NCBI GenBank assembly: GCA_900544575.1
Contig: UQVO01000001.1
Span: forward strand, 62,001 to 126,000
Reading direction: 5' to 3'
DNA from: an uncultured Eubacteriales bacterium
GTDB taxonomy: Bacteria; Bacillota; Clostridia; Christensenellales; CAG-917
DNA: 64,000 nucleotides
The stretch's first letter is position 1; the number at the start of each line of letters is the position of its first letter. The notes beneath the pieces were generated by a model. It ran no database searches and had not been told where the DNA came from. It was given only the letters and a program-made list of their open reading frames with translations. This document shows positions 12,474-22,575 of this stretch, one piece after another. The position numbers and the translations under genes were made by a program.

Positions 12474-12566
12474 CGATATTACACTTTTCGTGTATCAAAA
12501 AATGCGTTTTCGCCTTGAACAAAGAATCACGCAGGCAAAAAACGGCGCAATAATACACTATTCGTG
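12474..12566. repeat. Imperfect direct repeat upstream of dnaX
   Basis: Two 19-bp copies, at 12474-12492 and 12548-12566, match at about 15 positions. Both end in TTCGTG and are followed by a similar ATGCGTTTT stretch. They lie in the 276-bp gap between dnaX and the next gene. Function unknown; no other feature is seen in this gap besides the dnaX promoter and a weak hairpin. Confidence 0.45.
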
Positions 12567-12616
12567 CTTTATGCGTTTTTCTCTCCTCCGGCACAGACAC
12601 AAATCGTGTACTTTGA

Positions 12617-12638
12617 AAATCCGACGGCTTTCAGCCGT
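12617..12638 (-). terminator. Weak terminator-like hairpin at the end of the SPOR-like gene
   Basis: Stem ACGGCT/AGCCGT with loop GAA, containing the stop codon of the gene ending at 12631, followed by a short TTTT. The stem is small and the T tract weak. Confidence 0.4.
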
Positions 12639-13368
12639 TCAGGACTTCGCAAAGCGCTTCACGGCAAAAAACAAGCTGCACGCACTGATAGCGCAGCGAG
12701 GACACGGCGGCAACGGTGCCCGCATTGTCGTACAGTTCCGCATTGTCGAGAAGAGCCACGGCGGTGACGAGTGCAAGTTTGAGTTCGGTGGTGCGCGCGT
12801 CGCCGTCACCCGCCGCGGCGGCATTGAACTTTTCCCGCAGGTCTTCCACCCGCGCGCGGCACACGGCAACGCTCGTGCGGACGTCGGTCAAAGTCAGCGT
12901 GCTGCCCGCAAGTCCGTTCGCACTTTCGTAAAGACACTCGAACACCGTGTCATAATAGCCCAGCGCGTCTTCCGCATCGTCGGCGAACGCGTCCGAGGCC
13001 CAATCCGTGCTTATCTCGCCGACCGTCACTTCTTTTATGTACGCACTGCTGCCCGCACCCCCGTTTTGCAGTACCGCTTCCGCGTCTTCCTTTTCGGCAT
13101 ATGCCGAAAGCACCACTTCGCACACGTCGCCCGTGACTACATAACCCGCGCCCCCTCGCGATTTCACAAGTTCCGCCGCGTTCCTTGCGAGGGTCACGTT
13201 CTCGTATGAGCCGCTGCACAAAAGATAGCACTTCACCTCGCCGTCACTTTGGTTAAATGCAAGCAAAAATCCCTCGCCGCCTATCAGATAGCACAGACCG
13301 AGCGTTATCATAAAGCACAGTGCGACGGCGGCGACCGCCAGCGCGTTCTGTTTGTCGGATTTCCGCAT
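12631..13368 (-). CDS. Membrane-anchored protein with SPOR-like region
   Basis: A 245-residue protein. A single N-terminal transmembrane segment (about residues 10-30) is followed by an extracytoplasmic part. Residues about 45-95 (YLLCSGSYENVTLARNAAEL and the following GGAGYVV) resemble a SPOR/sporulation-related repeat domain that binds peptidoglycan. The rest is helical and Ala-rich. There is no strong Shine-Dalgarno before ATG 13368, so the start is less certain than in neighbours. It stands between comEB and dnaX on the same strand. Role in cell envelope or division is inference. Confidence 0.6.
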   Translation of the reverse strand: MRKSDKQNALAVAAVALCFMITLGLCYLIGGEGFLLAFNQSDGEVKCYLLCSGSYENVTLARNAAELVKSRGGAGYVVTGDVCEVVLSAYAEKEDAEAVLQNGGAGSSAYIKEVTVGEISTDWASDAFADDAEDALGYYDTVFECLYESANGLAGSTLTLTDVRTSVAVCRARVEDLREKFNAAAAGDGDARTTELKLALVTAVALLDNAELYDNAGTVAAVSSLRYQCVQLVFCREALCEVLNG

Positions 13369-13696
13369 ACCAAAGCATATGCCGCCGCGCCGCGGATTAT
13401 TAAATCATATGACGCGTATGCGCACGCACACGCCCTCGCAATACGGATTGTAAGTTTTGACATTTACCGACTGCGGTTTTTGCTCCCGAAACCGTCTCAA
13501 GATTTTGCCCGCGGAGCGTCCGCAGACATTCTGCGACAGTTAATGAAAGTTAATTCAGCGTGACATTTGCCTCGTCGCGGTTTCCGCGCCGTATTCTTGC
13601 TTTGTCGCGCTTTTCCCGCGTCGGATTTCTGCCGCGGAGAGCTTTTTTGCTGCGTCGGATTATTGCCGCATTAGCGAAGCAATGTTTTTGCGCAGC
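13369..13696. other. Intergenic region without recognised feature
   Basis: About 330 bp between the SPOR-like gene and the comEB terminator. No convincing open frame, promoter pair or RNA was seen on either strand. Confidence 0.5.
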
Positions 13697-13722
13697 AAAA
13701 AAGCCGCGCGTCGGCGCGGCTT
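13697..13722 (-). terminator. Intrinsic terminator after comEB
   Basis: Minus-strand stem AAGCCGCGC/GCGCGGCTT with loop of 4, followed by a run of T residues (13702-13697), 27 bp past the comEB stop. Confidence 0.9.
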
Positions 13723-13748
13723 CGTCACGGCTTGCGGTGTTTCCCGCA

Positions 13749-14198
13749 TCATTCTGCGTAATGTTCGACGGAGATGCCCGCTTCCGCAAGCAGTTTCTGC
13801 GCGAATTCGTCGGGATAAGGATATTTGTAGACAATGCGGGTTATGCCGGAATTGATAATCATTTTCGTGCATATCGTGCAAGGCTGGTGCGTGCAGTAAA
13901 GCGTGGCACCGTCCACGGAAACGCCGAGTTTTGCCGCCTGTATAATTGCGTTCTGTTCCGCGTGCACGGCATAGCAAAGCTCGTGACGGGTGCCGCTCGG
14001 AATGCCGAGCTTGTCACGCATACATTCGCCCTTGTCGCGGCAGTTGAAAATGCCCGACGGCGCTCCGTTGTATCCCGTGGTGAGAATGCGCTTGTTTTTG
14101 GTGATTATCGCCCCGACGGCGCGGCCTTCGCGCGCGCAACTGGTCCAGGTGGCGACCAGCTCGCACATATCCATAAACCGTTTGTCCCACTTGTCCAT
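13749..14198 (-). CDS. comEB: dCMP deaminase (ComEB-like)
   Basis: A 149-residue zinc-dependent deoxycytidylate deaminase that turns dCMP into dUMP for dTMP synthesis. The zinc and catalytic motifs are HAEQNAI (His ligand and general-acid Glu) and PCTIC (two Cys ligands). The N-terminal region WTSCAREGRAVGAII and GYNGAPSG are typical of the ComEB/dCMP deaminase family. The start ATG 14198 has GGAGGG four bases upstream; further in-frame codons upstream do not fit the family. An extended -10 promoter lies just upstream. Confidence 0.93.
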   Translation of the reverse strand: MDKWDKRFMDMCELVATWTSCAREGRAVGAIITKNKRILTTGYNGAPSGIFNCRDKGECMRDKLGIPSGTRHELCYAVHAEQNAIIQAAKLGVSVDGATLYCTHQPCTICTKMIINSGITRIVYKYPYPDEFAQKLLAEAGISVEHYAE

Positions 14199-14229
14199 AA
14201 ATCCCTCCGTCATTTCAACCTTTTTACAT

Positions 14230-14258
14230 ATGATAGCACATCCCGCCCCCTCACACAA
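14230..14258 (-). promoter_or_regulatory. comEB promoter with extended -10
   Basis: -10 TATCAT (14230-14235) preceded by TGC (extended -10), 17-bp spacer, weak -35 TTGTGT (14253-14258). About 30 bp before the comEB ATG. Confidence 0.55.
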
Positions 14259-14451
14259 GGGCTATTTTGCACACTTTTGCGCCGTTTTAAGATTTTGCGA
14301 ATAGTTCTTAAACCCGCATATCTGCGCACGGAAAAGGCAAATTTTAAGCGAATTTTAATGAGTTTCGGAGAAATTGAACAGGTGTCGGAGAACTTTGCAC
14401 CGCAATACCGCAAAAAATCCGAAATTTTTTCAAAATTGCCGCCATAAAGTA

Positions 14452-14480
14452 TTGACAACTGGCAGATGCTGTAATAAACT
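14452..14480 (+). promoter_or_regulatory. groES-groEL promoter
   Basis: -35 TTGACA (14452-14457), 17-bp spacer, -10 TAAACT (14475-14480). The start site falls within the CIRCE element that follows. The rest of the 348-bp gap between comEB and groES is AT-rich and holds no other gene. Confidence 0.75.
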
Positions 14481-14481
14481 G

Positions 14482-14508
14482 TTAGCAATCGGGCGCAAAG
14501 AGTGCCAA
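14482..14508 (+). promoter_or_regulatory. CIRCE operator (HrcA binding site)
   Basis: Left arm TTAGCAATC, 9-base spacer, right arm GAGTGCCAA. This matches the CIRCE consensus TTAGCACTC-N9-GAGTGCTAA with one mismatch per arm and the exact 9-bp spacing. It lies directly after the groE -10 box, so HrcA repression of the operon is expected. hrcA itself is not in the window. Confidence 0.88.
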
Positions 14509-14546
14509 AACGATTGAAATCAGGTAATAATTCAGGAGGCATAAAT

Positions 14547-16473
<1,927 letters not shown>

Positions 16474-16474
16474 A

Positions 16475-16648
16475 CCCCACAAAAAAATCAAAGATTTCTT
16501 TGCGGGGACCCCGGATAAATACCCCACCTGAAAATCAAAGATTTTCCGGCGGGGACCCCGGATAAATACCCCACCGAAACGACTGCATCCTTTCGGCGGG
16601 GGCCCCGGATAAAGCCCCGTAAAATCGCCTGCGGTGATTTGACAAGGG
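16475..16648 (+). repeat. Tandem array of 47-bp hairpin-forming repeats after groEL
   Basis: Four consecutive units start at 16475, 16522, 16569 and 16615 (periods 47, 47, 46). Each of the first three has outer arms CCCCAC(C) and G(G)CGGGG, then the linker ACCCCGGATAAATA or a close variant. The inner arms differ between units but stay largely complementary within a unit, for example GAAAATC/GATTTTC in unit 2 and AAATCGCC/GGTGATTT in unit 4. Unit 4 is degenerate. It lies between the groEL stop and a strong terminator. Function unknown. Confidence 0.85.
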
Positions 16649-16685
16649 TTCCAAATGAACTTACGGATTCAGTCAACACACAACA

Positions 16686-16716
16686 AATATGCCGCCCGAA
16701 CGGGCGGCATATTTTT
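16686..16716 (+). terminator. Strong intrinsic terminator of the groE operon
   Basis: 12-bp stem AATATGCCGCCC/GGGCGGCATATT with loop GAAC, followed by T residues. It is almost symmetric and may also act on the other strand. Confidence 0.9.
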
Positions 16717-16892
16717 ATGCTTTCGCGCATTTTGGCATACCGATTTTCTTCGTCACCCCCATCGGCGAGATTTCCGATTGAGCCGCTTCCTTTCAATATC
16801 CCCGCGGCGGAGACAAAAGCGGGTGAGGAAAGGGCAAACAGAGCCGATTGCGGCAATCCGTCGACAAAATCCTACAATATACCCTCAAACCG

Positions 16893-16921
16893 TTGACACG
16901 GGGAACGCTATTTCATATAAT
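16893..16921 (+). promoter_or_regulatory. Consensus promoter of the XRE-potABCD operon
   Basis: -35 TTGACA (16893-16898), 17-bp spacer, -10 TATAAT (16916-16921): a full consensus match. Expected start near 16928, giving a leader of about 93 nt that carries the operator repeats. Confidence 0.88.
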
Positions 16922-16938
16922 CTTTCTCACAAGGTTGA

Positions 16939-17008
16939 GTTTAGCAATTCTAAACTTTTGATTTACAATCTTTGAACTTGCTAAACTCGGCGTAAATTTT
17001 TGCTAAAC
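16939..17008 (+). promoter_or_regulatory. Repeated TTGCTAAAC operator sites
   Basis: The 9-mer TTGCTAAAC occurs at 16978-16986 and 17000-17008 (22 bp apart) and inverted at 16939-16947. The inverted copy belongs to a palindrome GTTTAG-N5-CTAAAC (16939-16955). The sites lie between the promoter and the regulator start codon, the pattern expected for autoregulation by the XRE-cupin protein. Confidence 0.7.
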
Positions 17009-17020
17009 AGGGAGGGTTTT

Positions 17021-17554
17021 ATGGAATTGGGCGCGAAAATCAAACGTCTGCGCTTGCAATGCGGCTTGACTCAGGAGGAGCTTGCCGACCGCTGCGAACT
17101 CACGAAGGGTTACATTTCCCAGCTCGAAAACGAACTGACCTCCCCGTCCATACAGACGCTGCTGGACGTGCTTTCCGCACTCGGCACGACGGCGGCGGAG
17201 TTTTTCAGCGAGGACGAAGAGGAACAGATAGTCTTCACTTCCGACGACTTTTTCGAAAAGGATGCGGAAGGGCACGTCATCACCTGGCTCGTCCCCAACA
17301 GTCAACGCAACGAAATGGAACCCATACTCATCACGATACGCCCCGGCTGCGCATCCGTAAAAGATATGCCGCACGAGGGAGAAGAGTTCGGTTTCGTCAC
17401 CAAGGGCAGCGTGGTGCTGCACCTGGGCAAGAAGGAATACGCGGCAAAGGCGGGCGACACCTTCTATTACGAAAGCAACAAAGTGCATTATCTTGAAAAC
17501 CGCTCGGCGGAAGACGCCGAAGTCGTATGGGTGGCATCGCCGCCGACCTTTTAA
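17021..17554 (+). CDS. XRE-family regulator with C-terminal cupin domain (PuuR-like)
   Basis: A 177-residue regulator. The helix-turn-helix lies at about residues 5-60 (LTQEELADRCELTKGYISQLE) and a cupin sensor domain at about 105-175 (ITIRPGCASVKDMPHEGEEF, then VLHLGKKEYAAKAGDTFYY). This architecture is typical of polyamine-responsive regulators of pot operons. GGAGGG precedes ATG 17021. The gene is first in the operon, 9 bp before potA, behind a consensus promoter and repeated operator-like sites. Ligand (putrescine or spermidine) is inferred from context. Confidence 0.88.
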   Translation: MELGAKIKRLRLQCGLTQEELADRCELTKGYISQLENELTSPSIQTLLDVLSALGTTAAEFFSEDEEEQIVFTSDDFFEKDAEGHVITWLVPNSQRNEMEPILITIRPGCASVKDMPHEGEEFGFVTKGSVVLHLGKKEYAAKAGDTFYYESNKVHYLENRSAEDAEVVWVASPPTF

Positions 17555-17563
17555 GGAGAGGAT

Positions 17564-19132
17564 ATGTCCGACAACATCATCGAAATCAGAAACGTGACCA
17601 AAACTTACGGCGCGAAAGACGCCGTAAAAAATGCCAGCCTCAACATAAGACGGGGCGAATTCGTGACTTTGCTCGGCCCTTCGGGCTGCGGAAAGACGAC
17701 CACCCTGCGTATGATTGCGGGCTTCGAGATGCCGACATCGGGACAGATTATTTTCGACGGCGAAGACATCACGAACACTCCCCCGCACCTGCGCCGCGTG
17801 AACACCGTGTTCCAGAAATACGCGCTGTTCCCACACCTGAACGTCTTCAACAACATCGCATTCGGGCTGAAAATGAAGCTCATCCCGAACGGCACCAAAC
17901 GCAACCGCAAAGGCGAAGAAGTTCAGCTCTTCCGCAAGTATACCAAGGCGGAGATTAAGGCAAAAGTGGACAACGCCCTCAAAATGGTGGACCTCGAAGA
18001 CTACGGCCACAGGAACGTGTCCTCTCTTTCGGGCGGTCAGCAGCAGCGCGTCGCGATAGCGCGCGCCATAGTCAACGAACCCGAAGTCCTGCTCCTCGAC
18101 GAACCTCTCGGCGCGCTCGACCTCAAAATGCGCAAGGATATGCAGCTCGAACTGATGGATATGCACAAGAGGCTGGGCATCACCTTCGTGTACGTCACGC
18201 ACGACCAGGAAGAGGCGCTCACGATGAGCGACAAGATAGTCGTAATGCGCGACGGCGTGATACAGCAGATTGCCACCCCCGAAATGATTTACGACGAACC
18301 CGCGAACGCGTTCGTGGCGGACTTCATCGGCGAGTCCAACATTCTCTCGGGCGTAATGCTGGAAGACTATAAGGTGGAGTTTGCCGACACCGTGTTCGAA
18401 TGCGTCGACAAGGGCTTCAAGAAGAACGAACCCATCGACGTCATCATCCGCCCCGAAGACCTCAAAATCAGGGACAAGGACGACAAAAAGACCATCCTCA
18501 CCGCGACGGTCGTATCTTCCGTATTCAAAGGCGACCACTATCAGGTGACGCTTATGGCGGGCGAGAACGAACTCATCGCGCACGACACCGCGACGTATGC
18601 GGAAGGCTCGGAAGTCGGGCTGTACATCAAGCCTTTCGACCTGCACATAATGCACAAATCCCGCGTCATCAACGAAATCGACACCGAGATGGCGGGCGAA
18701 AATCTGGTGTGGATATCCGACGGCAAATTCGAGTGCAACTGCGACTTCGAAGCGGGCACGCCCGTCAAGGTCAGCGTCGACTTCGACGACGTCATCATCA
18801 CGGACGACGAAGAGGACGGCACGATAGGCGCGACGGTGGTCAGTTCCATATACAAAGGCAGCTACTATCAGTGCATCGTGCGCACGGACGACTATTACGA
18901 TTTCTTCGTGGACACCGAAGACGACTGGCTCAAAGGCGACCGCGTGGGCATAAACATCGCCCCCGAAAAGATAATCGTCGAACGCCGCGAAGTGACGGAG
19001 GACGGCGCCCCCGCTTCCGCGGAAACCGTGCCAGAAGTCGTGGACCAGACCCTGACGGAAGAAGAGCTGTCCGCCGCGGAAAACGGCGCGGAAACAGCCT
19101 CTCCCGAAGCGGAAAAAATGACGCGGAGGTGA
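17564..19132 (+). CDS. potA: Spermidine/putrescine ABC transporter ATP-binding protein, with two TOBE-like domains
   Basis: A 522-residue ATPase, about 150 residues longer than usual PotA. It has Walker A GPSGCGKTT near residue 40, signature LSGGQQQRVAIARA, Walker B VLLLDEP and H-loop VTHD. A charged insert follows the Q-loop. Two similar C-terminal blocks follow the nucleotide-binding domain. The first (about 259-363) has RPEDL and TATVVSSVFKG; the second (about 364-470) has GATVVSSIYKG and APEKIIV. They read as a tandem duplication of the TOBE regulatory domain. An acidic tail ends the protein. AAGGAGAGG precedes the ATG. Confidence 0.93.
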   Translation: MSDNIIEIRNVTKTYGAKDAVKNASLNIRRGEFVTLLGPSGCGKTTTLRMIAGFEMPTSGQIIFDGEDITNTPPHLRRVNTVFQKYALFPHLNVFNNIAFGLKMKLIPNGTKRNRKGEEVQLFRKYTKAEIKAKVDNALKMVDLEDYGHRNVSSLSGGQQQRVAIARAIVNEPEVLLLDEPLGALDLKMRKDMQLELMDMHKRLGITFVYVTHDQEEALTMSDKIVVMRDGVIQQIATPEMIYDEPANAFVADFIGESNILSGVMLEDYKVEFADTVFECVDKGFKKNEPIDVIIRPEDLKIRDKDDKKTILTATVVSSVFKGDHYQVTLMAGENELIAHDTATYAEGSEVGLYIKPFDLHIMHKSRVINEIDTEMAGENLVWISDGKFECNCDFEAGTPVKVSVDFDDVIITDDEEDGTIGATVVSSIYKGSYYQCIVRTDDYYDFFVDTEDDWLKGDRVGINIAPEKIIVERREVTEDGAPASAETVPEVVDQTLTEEELSAAENGAETASPEAEKMTRR

Positions 19133-19136
19133 GTGA

Positions 19137-19958
19137 ATGACCGCAGCAACCGTTGCCGTTTCAAGACCGAAACGCAAGTTTAAGCTCACAAAACGCGTAT
19201 TCAGCTACCCTTATGTGCTGTTTATGCTGCTTTTCGTGGTCATTCCGCTGGTGATGATACTCGTCAACGCGTTCCTCGACGCGGACAACAATCTCACCCT
19301 GGAAAACTTCCGCGATTTCTTCACCGACAAGAGCAGCCTCGTCATACTCGGCAACTCTCTCTTGGTCGGCATCATCACGACGGCGATATGCCTGATTATA
19401 GGCTATCCCCTCGCCTACATTCTCTCCAAGATGCCCAGCGGCAGGGTGCTCGTGCTCTTCTATGTGCTGCCGATGGCGGTGAACTTCCTCATCCGCACCC
19501 TTGCCACGAAAGCGATTTTCATCGCTATGGACGTGACCCTCGGTATGGGGACGGTGCTCTTCGGTATGGTGTACAACTATCTGCCGTTTATGATACTGCC
19601 GCTGCACACCACGCTGTCTTCCATAGACCGCAGCTACGTCGAAGCGGCGCAGGACCTCGGAGCGGACAACTCCACCGTACTGCTCAAAACCATACTGCCC
19701 CTCTCGGTGAGCGGCATAATAAGCGGCATAACGATGGTGTTCATCCCCACCATTTCCACGTTCGCCATTTCGCAGCTGCTGTCCAACGGCAAGATATTCC
19801 TCTTCGGTGACAGCATTCAGATGAAATTCGAGCAAGGGCTCTACGGCGTCGGCTCCATAATGAGCCTGGTAATGCTGGTGTTCGTCCTCATCTCCAACTT
19901 CATCATCAGCCGCGCCGGCAGGTACGGCAACGTCAGCGTCGGGAGGTCGTTATGGTAA
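19137..19958 (+). CDS. potB: Spermidine/putrescine ABC transporter permease PotB
   Basis: A 273-residue inner-membrane permease with about six transmembrane segments. The EAA loop that contacts the ATPase is EAAQDLGADNSTVLLKTILP. It starts 4 bp after potA, and its stop overlaps the start of potC by seven bases (ATGGTAA), so the genes are co-translated. Confidence 0.94.
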   Translation: MTAATVAVSRPKRKFKLTKRVFSYPYVLFMLLFVVIPLVMILVNAFLDADNNLTLENFRDFFTDKSSLVILGNSLLVGIITTAICLIIGYPLAYILSKMPSGRVLVLFYVLPMAVNFLIRTLATKAIFIAMDVTLGMGTVLFGMVYNYLPFMILPLHTTLSSIDRSYVEAAQDLGADNSTVLLKTILPLSVSGIISGITMVFIPTISTFAISQLLSNGKIFLFGDSIQMKFEQGLYGVGSIMSLVMLVFVLISNFIISRAGRYGNVSVGRSLW

Positions 19959-20776
19959 AAGTCAAGGGCTTCTTCGAAAAGACTTATCTTTTCGTCATAC
20001 TCGCGCTGCTCTACGCGCCCATTCTCCTCATCATAGTGTACTCCTTCTCCAACAGTTCCAATTTCAGGTTCGACGAAGGGTTCACGTTCGAGGCGTACAT
20101 CTCGATATTCACTTCCGACAAGTCCCCCGCGCTGTGGGACGCCGTGGGCAACACTTTCTTCATCGCGGCGGTGTCGTCCGTCATCGCGACGGTGATGGGC
20201 ACCTTTGCGGCGATAGGCATATTCGCGATGGGCAGAAAGGCGCGCCGCGTGATGGAGAACGTAAACCAGTTCCCAATCATCAACAGCGAAATAGTTATGG
20301 CGGTTTCGCTGATGATATTCTTCGTGACCTTCTCCTTCCCCGAAGGATATCTCCGTCTTATCATCGCGCACATCGCGTTCTGCACGCCTTACGTCGTGCT
20401 GAGCGTCCTGCCCAAGCTCGAAAGTATGGACCCCAACGTGTACGAAGCGGCGCTCGACCTCGGAGCGAATCCCTTCAAGGCGCTTGTCAAGGTGCTCTTC
20501 CCGATGATTACGCCCGGCATAGTCAGCGGCTTCGTCCTCTCGTTTATGCTCTCTATGGACGACTTCATCATCACGCAGATTAACAAGGGCGCGTCCACGG
20601 GCATCAACACGCTGTCGACCTACATCTATTCCGACGCACGCGTGCAAGGGCTCGAACCTTTCTGGTATGCCATATTCTCGATTATATTCGTCATCATTCT
20701 CGCGCTGGTGCTCACCCTCAATCTGGTGAGGATAAACCGCCGCAAGAAACAGGCGAAAGAGGAGGCGCTCGTATGA
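19952..20776 (+). CDS. potC: Spermidine/putrescine ABC transporter permease PotC
   Basis: A 274-residue permease with about six transmembrane segments and the EAA motif EAALDLGANPFKALVKVLFP. It overlaps potB at its start and potD at its end (ATGA). It completes the transmembrane dimer with PotB. Confidence 0.94.
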   Translation: MVKVKGFFEKTYLFVILALLYAPILLIIVYSFSNSSNFRFDEGFTFEAYISIFTSDKSPALWDAVGNTFFIAAVSSVIATVMGTFAAIGIFAMGRKARRVMENVNQFPIINSEIVMAVSLMIFFVTFSFPEGYLRLIIAHIAFCTPYVVLSVLPKLESMDPNVYEAALDLGANPFKALVKVLFPMITPGIVSGFVLSFMLSMDDFIITQINKGASTGINTLSTYIYSDARVQGLEPFWYAIFSIIFVIILALVLTLNLVRINRRKKQAKEEALV

Positions 20777-22461
20777 AAAAACGCAGAACTCTCGCTCTAC
20801 TTGCGCTTGCGGCGGTCTGCGTCTGCGCTCTGACACCGCTGCTCGCCGCGTGCGACAATTCCGGCGGCGGTCTTACGGGTGGCGGCGCGGACACCCTCGT
20901 CATATACAACTGGGAAGACTATATCGACACGGGTCTGCTCGACGAATTTGCGGATTACTACCGCGAAGTGACGGGAAAGCGGCTGGACATCACTTACAGC
21001 ACTTTCGACACCAACGAAACAATGCTCACGCAGGTTATGCGCGGAGAAACCGCCGTCGACCTCGTCTGCCCCAGCGAATACGCCATCGAACGCCTTATGC
21101 GCGCGGGACAGCTTGCAAATCAGTCTGAGCTCGTCGCGCAGTATTCGGCAGAATACCCCGACGCATTCTCCAACCTCGGCAACGTCAATCAGACCGTCCT
21201 CGAAAAGATAGGCGAAACCTTCGGCGAAATGGAGATAAACGGCGAAACGTACGATATGCGCGACTATATGGTCCCGTATATGTGGGGGACGCTGGGTCTT
21301 CTTTACAACACCAGAATCATTTCCGAAGAGGAGCTGGAAGAATACGGCTGGAGACTGCTCTGGAACGAGAGCGGCAACCCCGAACTCGAAGATATGATTC
21401 TGATGAAGGACAGCGTGCGCGACAGCTATGCGGCGGTGGTGTTTTATATGGAGGAATGCGGTCTGCTCCCCGACGGAGTGAGCGAAACCTACGGCAAGCC
21501 TTTCACGGAACTGACCGTGAACGAACTCATCAACTGCACGGACAGCGCCATTCTTCAAAGAGCGGAGGAACTTCTCACCGCGCAGCGCGACCACATTTCG
21601 GGCTATGAAGTGGACTTCGGCAAGGACGATATGATAAACGAAATCGTCTATCTCGACCTTGCGTGGAGCGGCGACGCGCTGTGGGCGATAGAAGAGAGCG
21701 AGTACTACGAAGATACGGACACCTATCAGCTCGGCTATTACGTCCCCGAAAAGAGCAACATCTGGTACGACGGCTGGGCGGTGCTCGAAAGCTCGGACAG
21801 CAAACTCGCGGCAATGATGTTCATCGACTATATGTGCCGTCCCGACGCGGGCGCGCGGAATATAGGCTATATCGGCTACACCTCCGCCGTGGACCAGGAG
21901 ATAATGAAATACGACTACGACGCGGCGCAGGCGCTGCTCGATGTGGAGTATCTGTGGTACGCCAGCTCCGAAGAGTGCTCCGTCTACGACTATGACGGCG
22001 AGCTCGTGTTTTACTACGAATGGGTCGAAGGCGAAGGTTACTATCTCGACCTCTACGGCGAGGAAGTCGAAGTCGAAGACGAAAGCGCACTCATTCCTCT
22101 CGATTTGGAAACGGACGAAGAAGGCTATTATCTGCTCCCGGACGGGCTCAAAGACAGCTATCCTCTCGACGAAGAGTACATCGTCTGCCCCGACTCAATA
22201 AGCCTGTTCTATTACGACGAAGGACGCTATCCCGAAATCACGGACAACCTCGGCGTGATGCAGGACTACGGCGCGGCGAACGAGGACGTCGTCAATATGT
22301 GGCAGCGCGCGAAAGCGGGCGACGGAGTGCCCTCGGAACTGTGGTGGTGTCTGCTTGCGGTGGTGCTGGTGGTAGGCGTGGCGCTCGGCGCATACTTCCT
22401 GAAAGAGGCGCTGAAATCCAAACCGCGCAAAACCGACAAAGGCGGCGGACAAGAGTCCTGA
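20773..22461 (+). CDS. potD: Polyamine-binding lipoprotein PotD, enlarged, with C-terminal transmembrane anchor
   Basis: The substrate-binding component. It has 562 residues, whereas PotD proteins are usually near 350. The lipoprotein signal ends at LAAC (Cys27). The start of the mature domain (YNWEDYIDTGLLDEF) is classic PotD. After the conserved fold comes a Tyr/Asp/Glu-rich insert (about residues 395-500). Near 521-545 is a hydrophobic helix (LLAVVLVVGVALGAYF) followed by a basic tail, so the protein seems anchored at both ends. The last gene of the operon; a bidirectional terminator follows. Confidence 0.9.
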   Translation: MKKRRTLALLALAAVCVCALTPLLAACDNSGGGLTGGGADTLVIYNWEDYIDTGLLDEFADYYREVTGKRLDITYSTFDTNETMLTQVMRGETAVDLVCPSEYAIERLMRAGQLANQSELVAQYSAEYPDAFSNLGNVNQTVLEKIGETFGEMEINGETYDMRDYMVPYMWGTLGLLYNTRIISEEELEEYGWRLLWNESGNPELEDMILMKDSVRDSYAAVVFYMEECGLLPDGVSETYGKPFTELTVNELINCTDSAILQRAEELLTAQRDHISGYEVDFGKDDMINEIVYLDLAWSGDALWAIEESEYYEDTDTYQLGYYVPEKSNIWYDGWAVLESSDSKLAAMMFIDYMCRPDAGARNIGYIGYTSAVDQEIMKYDYDAAQALLDVEYLWYASSEECSVYDYDGELVFYYEWVEGEGYYLDLYGEEVEVEDESALIPLDLETDEEGYYLLPDGLKDSYPLDEEYIVCPDSISLFYYDEGRYPEITDNLGVMQDYGAANEDVVNMWQRAKAGDGVPSELWWCLLAVVLVVGVALGAYFLKEALKSKPRKTDKGGGQES

Positions 22462-22481
22462 CCGCACCGAAAATGCCAAAC

Positions 22482-22512
22482 AAAAACAGGGGCTTTCAAG
22501 CCCCTGTTTTTT
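22482..22512. terminator. Bidirectional terminator between potD and folBK
   Basis: Stem of ten or more pairs, ACAGGGGCTT/AAGCCCCTGT, flanked by A5 on the left and T6 on the right. It serves potD (plus) and folBK (minus). Confidence 0.92.
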
Positions 22513-22575
22513 CGTCCTCTGCTTTGTCCCGTTTTTGCGTTTCCGTTTTCTTTCTTTTCTGTCCGTCAATCCTCG

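Noticed and set aside
16475-16648. CRISPR-like reading of the tandem repeats after groEL
   Set aside because: The variable parts are only about 20 bp and self-complementary, there are four units at most, and no cas gene is near.
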